Source: Candidatus Zixiibacteriota bacterium
GTDB taxonomy: Bacteria; Zixibacteria; MSB-5A5; GN15; FEB-12
DNA length: 6,795 bases
Assembly: GCA_030642845.1 (NCBI GenBank)
Contig: DAOWMZ010000101.1
Coordinates: forward strand, 1-6,795
Reading direction: 5' to 3'
Position 1 is the stretch's first letter. Each line of letters starts with the position of its first letter. A program made the position numbers and the translations under genes. The notes under the pieces were generated by a model, which was given only the letters and a program-made list of their open reading frames with translations, searched no databases and had not been told where the DNA came from. Positions 1-5,075 of the stretch are shown in pieces.

Positions 1-150
1 CTTGATTCATTGCGATCTTATCATTTAAAACCTACTTCTTTTATATTAGACAGCCTTCGGCTGTATAAATCTACTTTGACACCACAGGGACCAATCTACG
101 AATGCCTGCATGAAGCAAAATTGGGTAAGCAGGATAGATTCGGCGAGTAG
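1..150 (+). CDS. 3' end of an unrecognised protein gene (partial)
   Basis: The first frame is open from the window edge to a TAG at 148-150, giving the last 49 residues of a protein whose start lies outside. The visible tail begins LDSLRSYHLKPTSFILDSLR and ends KLGKQDRFGE; it is mixed-charge, without membrane segments or a motif I can assign. A gene end is favoured because the composition looks protein-like, the stop is followed within 8 bases by a long hairpin, and all bases after it are clearly non-coding. A short inverted repeat (50-64, 6-bp arms, 3-base loop) lies inside the frame. No function is proposed. It could also be a chance open frame, since only 49 codons can be judged. Confidence 0.45.
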   Translation, partial: LDSLRSYHLKPTSFILDSLRLYKSTLTPQGPIYECLHEAKLGKQDRFGE

Positions 151-157
151 GTGGCCT

Positions 158-201
158 ATGTAATCAATCTATATATACAACTATAAATAGATTGATTACA
201 T
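158..201. repeat. Long hairpin (15 bp + mismatch + 4 bp, 4-base loop)
   Basis: The arm ATGTAATCAATCTAT (158-172) is perfectly complementary to ATAGATTGATTACAT (187-201). After one A-A mismatch the stem continues for four pairs (174-177 with 182-185), leaving the loop CAAC. GCCTAT at 154-159 and ATAGGC at 210-215 form a further outer inverted repeat. The hairpin starts 8 bases after the stop of the upstream gene, so it could protect or end that transcript. It lacks the following T run of an intrinsic terminator, which argues for a structural or mobile-element role. Confidence 0.75.
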
Positions 202-225
202 TAGTCATAATAGGCTCTTGGAGTA

Positions 226-413
226 AAATAACTTGATTTGTCTTTAGTTACTGTCCTTCTGATGTATATACACTATATAATGACCCTCAAAACACCTTAT
301 AATCTATTGATATATATATAGTAAGGTTATATTAACATTCATCCTATGTAGTATATATACTACATAGGAGATACTATTTATTACTATCTATATCAGATAA
401 AATCAAGTTATTT
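226..413. repeat. 14-bp inverted repeat pair bounding a 188-bp segment
   Basis: AAATAACTTGATTT at 226-239 is the exact reverse complement of AAATCAAGTTATTT at 400-413. The 160 bases between contain the 294-327 hairpin and the 28-bp palindrome but no gene. Such a pair could be the ends of a small non-autonomous element or the recombination sites of an invertible segment. I see no clear target-site duplication outside the arms, and inverting the segment on paper does not create a convincing promoter for the antitoxin, so the role is open. Confidence 0.55.
342..369. repeat. 28-bp perfect palindrome, possible operator
   Basis: The half-site TCCTATGTAGTATA (342-355) is followed directly by its exact reverse complement (356-369), with no spacer. 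It lies about 75 bases before the antitoxin reading frame. AbiEi antitoxins of known type IV systems repress their own promoters by binding inverted repeats, so an operator is a natural guess. It could equally be a site for another dimeric protein, a recombinase site, or a cruciform-forming end of a small element. The palindrome is seen directly; the role is inference. Confidence 0.6.
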
Positions 414-444
414 AATTTGTTACCGATAATAAAAAAGACTTGAC

Positions 445-1314
445 ATACCTAGTTCAAAAGCTATAGAACAAAAATTAAGAGAATATTTTCTTAACCATCA
501 AATAAATTCTTTCAGGTTCCGTGATTTAGACAGGATATTTTCTGACAATTGGGAAAAATGGAATTTTACAGCAAGTACATCATCAAAGGCATTTATTACT
601 TTTTTAGTCGAAGCATCAATTCTCAATAAGATTGACCTACAATTTCCTTCAAGAAAAGAAATATTTTACACTTCTGACAAATGTACTCCCTACCAACTCG
701 TACAATCAATAAAACCAAATGCCTATTTTTCCCATTTATCTGCTGTATATTTACATAAGTTAACAGATCAAATACCTAAAACCATATACATAAACTTTGA
801 ACAACCCGCCAAACCTGTTTTTGATAGAAGCCTAGAACAGAGTCGTATTGATCTAGCTTTTAAAAATTCTCCACGTGAAACAAAAAATATTGCAAAATAC
901 GATAATTATAAAATTAAATTATTAAACGGAATGTTCACCGGAAATCTTGGCATTACTGAAATTAATTTTAGCTCAAATGAATTCCTACCAATTACAGATA
1001 TTGAAAGAACCCTTATTGATATCACAGTACGTCCGGTTTATTCAGGTGGAATTTATATGGTTCTTGATGCATATAAAGCTGCTCAGGATAAAGTTTCTAT
1101 TAATAAACTAACAGCATATTTACAGAAGCTAAACTATGTTTACCCATATCATCAAGCTATTGGTTTTTATTTAGATAAAACAGGAGCTTACTCAAAAAAG
1201 CAAATTGATCTTTTACATAAATTTGAAATGAAGTATGATTTTTATTTAACACATCAGATGAAGGAAATGGATTATTCCCCTGAGTGGAAATTATTTTATC
1301 CAAAGGGATTCTAA
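445..1314 (+). CDS. AbiEi-family type IV antitoxin, lacking a standard start codon
   Basis: The frame is open from 433 to the TAA at 1312-1314 and matches AbiEi-type antitoxins/transcriptional regulators along its whole length. It has an N-terminal winged-helix-like part (about residues 5-75, counting ATA 445 as 1), the YFSHLSAVYLHKLTDQIPK block (94-112), the core motif TDIERTLIDITVRP (184-197) and a C-terminal domain ending KLFYPKGF. At about 289 residues it has the length expected of the larger AbiEi families. The odd point is the start: no in-frame ATG, GTG or TTG exists before ATG 931, which would delete the DNA-binding half. The protein should begin near PSSKAIEQKLREYF, where the codon is ATA, preceded by a weak purine run (431-438). 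Start loss by one base change, rare ATA initiation or an upstream indel are possible. It converges on the AbiEii toxin with a 24-base overlap. The family call is fairly sure; expression is not. Confidence 0.75.
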   Translation: MPSSKAIEQKLREYFLNHQINSFRFRDLDRIFSDNWEKWNFTASTSSKAFITFLVEASILNKIDLQFPSRKEIFYTSDKCTPYQLVQSIKPNAYFSHLSAVYLHKLTDQIPKTIYINFEQPAKPVFDRSLEQSRIDLAFKNSPRETKNIAKYDNYKIKLLNGMFTGNLGITEINFSSNEFLPITDIERTLIDITVRPVYSGGIYMVLDAYKAAQDKVSINKLTAYLQKLNYVYPYHQAIGFYLDKTGAYSKKQIDLLHKFEMKYDFYLTHQMKEMDYSPEWKLFYPKGF

Positions 1315-1536
1315 ACTCTTACACTTTTCTATTACATAATCAAAATAAAAGTCAAAATCTTTTAACTCAACTTCTGGTTTAACAGTATCAATAACGGATT
1401 GAAAATCTGCTTTATGATATTCTCTAAACATATTTATTATCCCAATCCATTCAACAGGAACCTTCTTTATGTCAAAAATCTGTTTGATCAATTGGACATT
1501 ATCAGGATCATCTAATTTTACTTTTTTATTTTCCAT
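1291..1536 (-). CDS. C-terminal part of the AbiEii toxin, separated by a frameshift
   Basis: This 81-residue frame starts with ATG at 1536-1534, inside the end of the AbiEii frame (11-base overlap), and ends at TAA 1293-1291. Its sequence, with REYHKADFQSVIDTVKPEV and DFDFYFDYVIEKC, resembles the helical C-terminal segment that follows the RARDFFDIY motif in full-length AbiEii-type nucleotidyltransferases. I therefore read it as the displaced end of the toxin rather than an independent gene. Joining the frames by removing one base from the four-base T run at 1529-1532 (plus strand) gives a continuous protein of about 294 residues, normal for the family. There is no Shine-Dalgarno site of its own; translation might occur by re-initiation at the overlap. 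Its 3' end overlaps the convergent antitoxin gene by 24 bases. A second, separately translated subunit is the less likely alternative. Confidence 0.6.
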   Translation of the reverse strand: MENKKVKLDDPDNVQLIKQIFDIKKVPVEWIGIINMFREYHKADFQSVIDTVKPEVELKDFDFYFDYVIEKCKSLESLWIK

Positions 1537-2176
1537 TACTTATGTATATATCAAAGAAATCTCTAGCACGTGCTCTTTGTGTTTTAACACCAATTATCTC
1601 AGAATACTCAGGCATCTGCTGACAAATTGCTCGTAACTTTTCAATTACTAATAAAACAGGTTCATATACATAGATAGTATAACCATCAAGATCATACTTA
1701 TCTTTTCTTTCACAAAATTCAAATTTACTTATATCTATTTTAAAGACTCGTTGTTGATTATCACCAATGACAAAACTATCCCTTCGCAATGCTTCATGAT
1801 CAGATTTTAACTTATTATATTTATTCATATCTATAAGTTTAAATTCAATTCGATATCCTCCCCAAAGAGGACTTACTTTAGGATTGACCCGACTTGGTCT
1901 CGGTTTTAATGAAATATCAAAAGCATGATAATTGATTTCCCTAAATGCATTTTCCAAAAGATTTTTGATTTTATCTTCATGTTCATCAATATCAGAATAG
2001 ATATCTAATTCGCCTTTTATTGACAAGTCAATATCCATTGATGCTCTTCCGGATAGTTTATAAATAATATCAATAGCATTTCCCCCCTTTAAGACTAACC
2101 TATCCATTAGTCTATCATCAGAGAATAATGCTATTATTGCACGCTCTTTAATTCTTCTGAGTTCTTCTAAATCCAT
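1526..2176 (-). CDS. AbiEii/AbiGii-family nucleotidyltransferase toxin, frameshifted at the 3' end
   Basis: This 216-residue protein is the nucleotidyltransferase core of an AbiEii toxin (type IV toxin-antitoxin, phage abortive infection). The polymerase-beta-like active site is visible: KGGNA (residues 30-34), R44-A-S46 and the metal-binding pair D48-I-D50. Further family blocks are RVFKIDISKFEFCE in the middle, IEKLRAI (178-184) and RARARDFFDIY (201-211) with D206 and D209. Members of this family transfer nucleotides, with GTP and, in related enzymes, tRNA ends reported as targets; the substrate here is unknown. The frame stops right after the DFFDIY motif, and the missing C-terminus is found in the next frame (1291-1536), so the gene is probably broken by a one-base insertion. 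Start ATG 2176 has no Shine-Dalgarno site but a near-consensus promoter immediately upstream. The gene begins 21 bases after the acetyltransferase and points towards its antitoxin instead of following it. Confidence 0.85.
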   Translation of the reverse strand: MDLEELRRIKERAIIALFSDDRLMDRLVLKGGNAIDIIYKLSGRASMDIDLSIKGELDIYSDIDEHEDKIKNLLENAFREINYHAFDISLKPRPSRVNPKVSPLWGGYRIEFKLIDMNKYNKLKSDHEALRRDSFVIGDNQQRVFKIDISKFEFCERKDKYDLDGYTIYVYEPVLLVIEKLRAICQQMPEYSEIIGVKTQRARARDFFDIYISNGK

Positions 2177-2184
2177 AATATTAA

Positions 2185-2214
2185 ATTATAATTCTATTTA
2201 TAACATTATCTCAA
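2185..2214 (-). promoter_or_regulatory. Predicted promoter for the AbiEii toxin, leaderless
   Basis: On the minus strand TTGAGA (2214-2209) and TATAAT (2190-2185) are separated by 18 bases, matching the sigma70 consensus at 5 of 6 and 6 of 6 positions. The expected transcript start is around 2178, only about two bases before the toxin ATG at 2176, so the mRNA would be essentially leaderless, which fits the lack of a Shine-Dalgarno site. The -35 lies inside the last codons of the acetyltransferase gene. In such AT-rich DNA a chance match is possible. Confidence 0.5.
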
Positions 2215-2677
2215 ATTCTATTTCATCACGAATTGGGATACCGTGCATTCCAACTATAGGAATAGATGGTTTTATTTTGCGGGACAGTTCTAAAGCATTG
2301 AGATGAATTGCGGCGATAGTCATTCCTCGGCGTTGATAAAAACGGATAGCATCAAGATTGTCATTCAGGGTGATTAACCAGAGGCGTTTGCAGCCTCTCT
2401 TTTTTACATCTTCCCTGACCTTCTCCAATAGAGCAGTTCCAATGCCACTAAATTTATCAAAAGCATCCAGAGTAACAACTTCACATTGATCACCGATAAT
2501 TTCATAGGTAACCAAACCAACTCTTTTCCCTTTATCATCCTCAGCATAAAAAGCATCAATCTCAGTAGGGTAAATTTTTCTTCCACGGGAGACTATAAAA
2601 TCGGCTCCCCATCCCTTAACTATTTCGAGTACCCAATCTTTATCTTTTTCTGTAACTTTTTTTATTATAAAATCCAT
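2198..2677 (-). CDS. GNAT-family N-acetyltransferase
   Basis: A 159-residue protein with the GNAT fold, transferring an acetyl group from acetyl-CoA to an amine of unknown identity. The acetyl-CoA-binding strand and loop are seen as VVTLDAF (67-73) followed by KFSGIGTALLEKV (75-87). The second half of the domain is RLWLITLNDNLDAIRFYQRRGM (98-119), with N107 and Y114 in the usual positions and the typical ageing of the FYxxxGF-type end to FYQRRGM. The glycine loop begins F-S instead of the usual basic Q/R-x pair, a mild variation. The start ATG 2677 is supported by AGGA (2687-2684) six bases upstream, which overlaps the stop codon of the LysE gene, so the two are surely an operon with likely translational coupling. 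A role in modifying the exporter's substrate is conceivable but unproven. Family sure, substrate unknown. Confidence 0.9.
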   Translation of the reverse strand: MDFIIKKVTEKDKDWVLEIVKGWGADFIVSRGRKIYPTEIDAFYAEDDKGKRVGLVTYEIIGDQCEVVTLDAFDKFSGIGTALLEKVREDVKKRGCKRLWLITLNDNLDAIRFYQRRGMTIAAIHLNALELSRKIKPSIPIVGMHGIPIRDEIEFEIML

Positions 2678-2685
2678 ATCACATC

Positions 2686-3318
2686 CTATAACATACCCTG
2701 TATGCCATCATAAATAAACCATCCCCCAAGATAAAGAAGAAATGCGGAACAAATCATTATAAGAATTTTAAATCCCATCCCTACTATCAATTTCTTTCCC
2801 TTCCACAATATGAAGGTAACAAATGAGTACCAGACAAAGTCCGACATTATGTGCCCGAAATAAAATACCACCGGACCGATAACACCGAATTCAAGCGATT
2901 TGGTAAGAAAGGCAAGTCCGGTTGTGACCCACCAGACAAACCAGTATGGGTTTGATAATGATGTTGTGATTCCTTTGGTTATTAATTTTTGGCTTGATGC
3001 TTTTTCGCCTGTTTCATAAGAGATTCCACCTCTTATAATATCGATGCCCATCATGATTCCCATCAGGATTAATGCTACTCCCCCAACGATGCCAATAATA
3101 TTCGGGACTATAGATCCCTTTGAGATAGTAACCAGTCCCAACGACAATATTACTACAACAGCAATTTCAGCAATAGCATGACCAATAGTAATGATTGGTC
3201 CGGTTTTCCATCCGCTGCGAGGAGTTTCTGCAATGCTGACCGCTAACATCGGACCGGGCATCATAGCACCGGAAAATCCGACACCAAATGATAAAATAAA
3301 GAGATAAATTAGTTCCAT
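2686..3318 (-). CDS. LysE-family transporter (amino acid exporter-like)
   Basis: A 210-residue integral inner-membrane protein of the LysE/RhtB type, which exports amino acids or related small metabolites. Six hydrophobic segments fit the family: about 3-26, 41-65, 70-95, 120-140, 145-172 and 178-204. The family's N-terminal P-G-P motif is present (P21-G22-P23), and SNPYWFVWW (122-130) begins the fourth segment. The linker at about 97-116 is hydrophilic and presumably cytoplasmic. Length is normal for the family. The start ATG 3318 has no clear Shine-Dalgarno site, but the hydrophobic first helix starts immediately, as expected for this family. It is the first gene of a pair with the acetyltransferase 8 bases downstream, and with no terminator before the toxin gene, transcripts may read on into AbiEii. 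The transported substrate cannot be told from sequence. Confidence 0.9.
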   Translation of the reverse strand: MELIYLFILSFGVGFSGAMMPGPMLAVSIAETPRSGWKTGPIITIGHAIAEIAVVVILSLGLVTISKGSIVPNIIGIVGGVALILMGIMMGIDIIRGGISYETGEKASSQKLITKGITTSLSNPYWFVWWVTTGLAFLTKSLEFGVIGPVVFYFGHIMSDFVWYSFVTFILWKGKKLIVGMGFKILIMICSAFLLYLGGWFIYDGIQGML

Positions 3319-3324
3319 TGTAAT

Positions 3325-3355
3325 ATAATAAACATTTATTTCAATAATGTTTCAA
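3325..3355 (-). promoter_or_regulatory. Weak candidate promoter for the LysE-GNAT pair
   Basis: On the minus strand TTGAAA (3355-3350) and TATTAT (3330-3325) are separated by 19 bases, a little longer than ideal, just upstream of the LysE ATG at 3318. The predicted start would again leave almost no leader, consistent with the absence of a Shine-Dalgarno site. The surrounding DNA is nearly all A and T, so this is a tentative call. Confidence 0.25.
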
Positions 3356-3380
3356 TAAGAAAATATGAATAGAATATTTC

Positions 3381-3470
3381 TAATGAGTTTGTCATACCCG
3401 TTAAAACGGGTATCCAGTAACTAATTGATAAGCCCGGATTCCCAGTCAAGCTGGGAATGACATAATGAGT
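3381..3470. mobile_element. REP/MITE-like palindromic element with flanking 8-bp direct repeats
   Basis: A 73-base element (3390-3462) has terminal inverted repeats TGTCAT (3390-3395) and ATGACA (3457-3462) and two inner hairpins. The left is ATACCCG/CGGGTAT with a 6-base loop (3394-3413); the right is ATTCCCAG/CTGGGAAT with a 5-base loop (3438-3458). ATCC (3412-3415) and GGAT (3436-3439) complete an overall imperfect palindrome. TAATGAGT occurs on both sides (3381-3388 and 3463-3470), which looks like a target-site duplication, with one extra T on the left. It is GC-richer than the DNA around it. Dispersed TGTCATTCCCG-type elements are common in many bacterial genomes and are thought to be moved in trans. 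Confidence 0.7.
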
Positions 3471-3519
3471 GAGATTCTTTCATTTTTAGTTTTTCGACAC
3501 TCTCTCCTATCACACGTAT

Positions 3520-3549
3520 AAAAAAACAAGGGGAGAAATAATCTCCCCT
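3520..3549 (-). terminator. Intrinsic terminator of the enoyl-CoA hydratase operon
   Basis: An 8-bp stem, AGGGGAGA (3529-3536) with TCTCCCCT (3542-3549) and a 5-base loop, is followed on the minus strand by TTG and a run of seven T (3526-3520). It lies 50 bases after the hydratase stop codon, in the right orientation to end the GNAT-hydratase transcript. Confidence 0.85.
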
Positions 3550-3598
3550 ATTTATTTACATGGATAAAGAAATATAAAACCATAAGAGAGGCAAGGCC

Positions 3599-4381
3599 TC
3601 ATTTGCCTGTGAATTCAGCTTTGCGTTTTTCAAGGAAGGCATTACAACCTTCGTTTTTATCCACAGTAGCACAGGTCTGGCCAAAATTGACTCTTTCAAA
3701 ATCAATTCCAAGTGAAAGGCTGGTATCCAACCCACGATTGATACATTCTTTGGCCATGTTGATTGCCAGTGGTGCTTTGGAACAGATAACATTTGCCATT
3801 TCAATTGCTTTATCCATTAGTTCTTCGGGTGGATAAATAGCTTCAACATAACCTATGCGATATGCTTCCTGGGCATCAATCATTTCACCGGTCAAAATCA
3901 TCTTCATTGCTTTACCCGGTCCAACGAGACGGGCTAATCTTTGTGTACCGCCATAGCCGGGAATAATACCAAGGTTGACTTCGGGTTGACCAAGTTTTGC
4001 TTTTTCTGAAGCTAAACGAATATCACAGGCCAAAGCCAGTTCACTTCCGCCACCCAGTGCAAAACCATTAATGGCTGCAATAACCGGTTTGGGAAAATTG
4101 GCGATTGTTTTCATTAAATAATTGCCGAGTGCTGAATATTCTGTTCCTGCAATACTATCCAATTTAGCAATTTCAGAAATATCCGCACCTGCTACGAATG
4201 CTTTACCGGCTCCGGTTATAATTACGCAACCCACATTTTCATCATCCCAATAGCTGTTGAAAACTTCCCGGAGTTCCGTTATTGTTTCTCTGTTCAGGGC
4301 GTTTAAAGCTTTCTCTCTGCTGATAGTAACAATCAGTACTTTGCCCTTTTGCTCAACATTTACATTATTGTAATCAGTCAT
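3599..4381 (-). CDS. Enoyl-CoA hydratase/isomerase family protein (crotonase)
   Basis: A 260-residue soluble crotonase that should hydrate trans-2-enoyl-CoA to 3-hydroxyacyl-CoA, the second step of beta-oxidation and of several amino-acid and aromatic degradation routes. It matches mitochondrial-type crotonase over its length. The oxyanion-hole region is AFVAGADISE (61-70) and NGFALGGGSELALACD (105-120), and the two catalytic glutamates expected in true hydratases are present as E114 and E134 (in GQPEVNLG). The C-terminal helix ends FLEKRKAEFTGK. With both acids kept, hydratase activity is more likely than a specialised isomerase or hydrolase. Start ATG 4381 has a good Shine-Dalgarno site, AGGGGA (4394-4389), 7 bases upstream. 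It follows the acetyltransferase by 29 bases in one operon, has its own terminator at 3520-3549, and is divergent from the acyl-CoA dehydrogenase that catalyses the preceding step. Chain-length preference is not readable. Confidence 0.92.
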   Translation of the reverse strand: MTDYNNVNVEQKGKVLIVTISREKALNALNRETITELREVFNSYWDDENVGCVIITGAGKAFVAGADISEIAKLDSIAGTEYSALGNYLMKTIANFPKPVIAAINGFALGGGSELALACDIRLASEKAKLGQPEVNLGIIPGYGGTQRLARLVGPGKAMKMILTGEMIDAQEAYRIGYVEAIYPPEELMDKAIEMANVICSKAPLAINMAKECINRGLDTSLSLGIDFERVNFGQTCATVDKNEGCNAFLEKRKAEFTGK

Positions 4382-4410
4382 TAAAAATTCCCCTGTAGAT
4401 TAAAATATTA

Positions 4411-4905
4411 TCATAATGATCTATCTTGATTGTCAACAATTCTTATCATTCGCAAACCCGGAATCCCCACAGTGGTACTTACCAGTTCAAATCCGGCATT
4501 TAGATAACAGGCCAGAGCATCTTCGTTCTCAGAATGCAGATGGAGTATAACTTTTATAATCCCATGGTATTGAGAGGCTCTTTCATAAAGAAGGTTTACC
4601 ATTTTTGACCCCAAACCCCGACTGCGTTTAAAAGGATTCACCAACAAATGAGTGATTTCAATTTCTCTCTCTATTTTCCTCAGCCATAACTCGCCATAAG
4701 CGATTGGTTTGTTTTCAGAGATAAGAAGATAAGACGAAGTATCTTCTTTTTGCCAGGTATCTATAATATTTGGTTCTGGGGGAAAATTTTTGCTACGACA
4801 TAAATCAAACAATGTCTCTTCCGAATCGATCCATGAACAGACATCACGGCTATATTCGGATGTATAGGGAATCAGGTCGGCTTTTATTTTTTGCGAATCA
4901 TTCAC
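4411..4905 (-). CDS. GNAT-family N-acetyltransferase (GTG start)
   Basis: A 164-residue acetyltransferase of the GNAT superfamily, unrelated in detail to the one at 2198-2677. The core is ITHLLVNPFKRSRGLGSKMV (84-103), with the acetyl-CoA pyrophosphate-binding loop R94-S-R-G-L-G99. It is followed by VILHLHSENEDALACYLNAGF (119-139), with N127 and Y134 in the standard positions, so the catalytic domain looks intact. The N-terminal half (about 1-60) is less typical and probably forms the acceptor site; the acceptor is unknown. The start is GTG at 4905; the nearby ATG at 4901-4899 is in another frame and no in-frame ATG occurs before residue 102. A weak AAAGG (4920-4916) lies 10 bases upstream. 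It is the first gene of an operon with the crotonase, 29 bases apart. The call is sure at family level; a link to lipid metabolism is only suggested by position. Confidence 0.88.
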   Translation of the reverse strand: MNDSQKIKADLIPYTSEYSRDVCSWIDSEETLFDLCRSKNFPPEPNIIDTWQKEDTSSYLLISENKPIAYGELWLRKIEREIEITHLLVNPFKRSRGLGSKMVNLLYERASQYHGIIKVILHLHSENEDALACYLNAGFELVSTTVGIPGLRMIRIVDNQDRSL

Positions 4906-4933
4906 CTTTTAATTACCTTTCAAAAAGTGGTGG

Positions 4934-4962
4934 AATATAAATAAAAAATCCATAATGAGCAA
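4934..4962 (-). promoter_or_regulatory. Predicted promoter of the GNAT-crotonase operon
   Basis: On the minus strand TTGCTC (4962-4957) and TATATT (4939-4934) are separated by exactly 17 bases. The transcript would start near 4927, about 20 bases before the GTG start, which leaves room for the AAAGG ribosome site. It lies back-to-back with the dehydrogenase promoter. Confidence 0.45.
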
Positions 4963-5014
4963 GCTTAGGGAAGCAAGACTATTGAATATTTATTAACAGG
5001 TTAAGGAGCATTGT

Positions 5015-5043
5015 TTGACATCCAAACAAGAATGGTCTATATA
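5015..5043 (+). promoter_or_regulatory. Predicted sigma70-type promoter of the acyl-CoA dehydrogenase
   Basis: A perfect TTGACA (5015-5020) is followed after 17 bases by TATATA (5038-5043), with an overlapping TATATT at 5040-5045. Transcription would start near 5050, giving a leader of about 25 bases that carries the strong ribosome site AAGGAG (5061-5066), 9 bases before the ATG. No clear operator palindrome is visible next to it. Confidence 0.6.
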
Positions 5044-5075
5044 TTCATCAGGACTAAGAAAAGGAGACAAAATTT

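Larger units (their letters stand above)
151..444. other. AT-rich, palindrome-dense intergenic region
   Basis: These 294 bases hold no supportable gene on either strand. They are strongly AT-rich and contain several inverted repeats, listed separately: a long hairpin (158-201), a 14-bp inverted repeat pair (226-239 and 400-413), a weaker hairpin with arms ACCTTA at 294-299 and TAAGGT at 322-327, and a 28-bp palindrome (342-369). The octamer CCTATGTA occurs at 155-162 and 343-350, and its complement TACATAGG at 361-368. A GATAAT (425-430) could be the -10 of an antitoxin promoter, but no good -35 lies 16-18 bases upstream. The stretch could be a decayed mobile element, an operator region, or both. 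Confidence 0.6.

Noticed and set aside
226..430. Phase-variable promoter for the antitoxin by inversion between the 14-bp repeats
   Set aside because: Inverting the segment on paper gives no convincing -35 for the GATAAT at 425-430, so it is kept only as an open possibility under the repeat finding.
151..444. CRISPR array or integron attachment site in the repeat-rich region
   Set aside because: The repeats are inverted, unequal and irregularly spaced, without regular direct repeats and spacers or recognisable integron core sites.
440..467. TTGACA (440-445) and TATAGA (462-467) with a 16-base spacer, a promoter-like pair on the plus strand
   Set aside because: It lies across the start of the antitoxin coding frame, so a transcript from it would begin inside the winged-helix region with no in-frame start until 931. 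It is more likely chance in AT-rich coding sequence.
931..1314. The antitoxin read as a short protein from ATG 931
   Set aside because: The same frame is open and family-like for 160 codons upstream, so a start at 931 would discard the DNA-binding half. The longer frame is the real gene.
1516..1536. Programmed -1 slippage at the AAAAAAG run near the toxin stop
   Set aside because: The run lies after the stop codon of the toxin frame, and the change needed is +1, so classic -1 slippage cannot join the two frames.
2404..2713. Open frames of 60 and 75 codons on either strand over the first acetyltransferase
   Set aside because: They overlap a clear GNAT gene in other frames, and their translations are low-complexity and match no family.
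3556..3836. Open frames of 82 and 77 codons over the end of the crotonase gene
   Set aside because: They are shadows of the conserved crotonase frame, and one runs across its terminator region.
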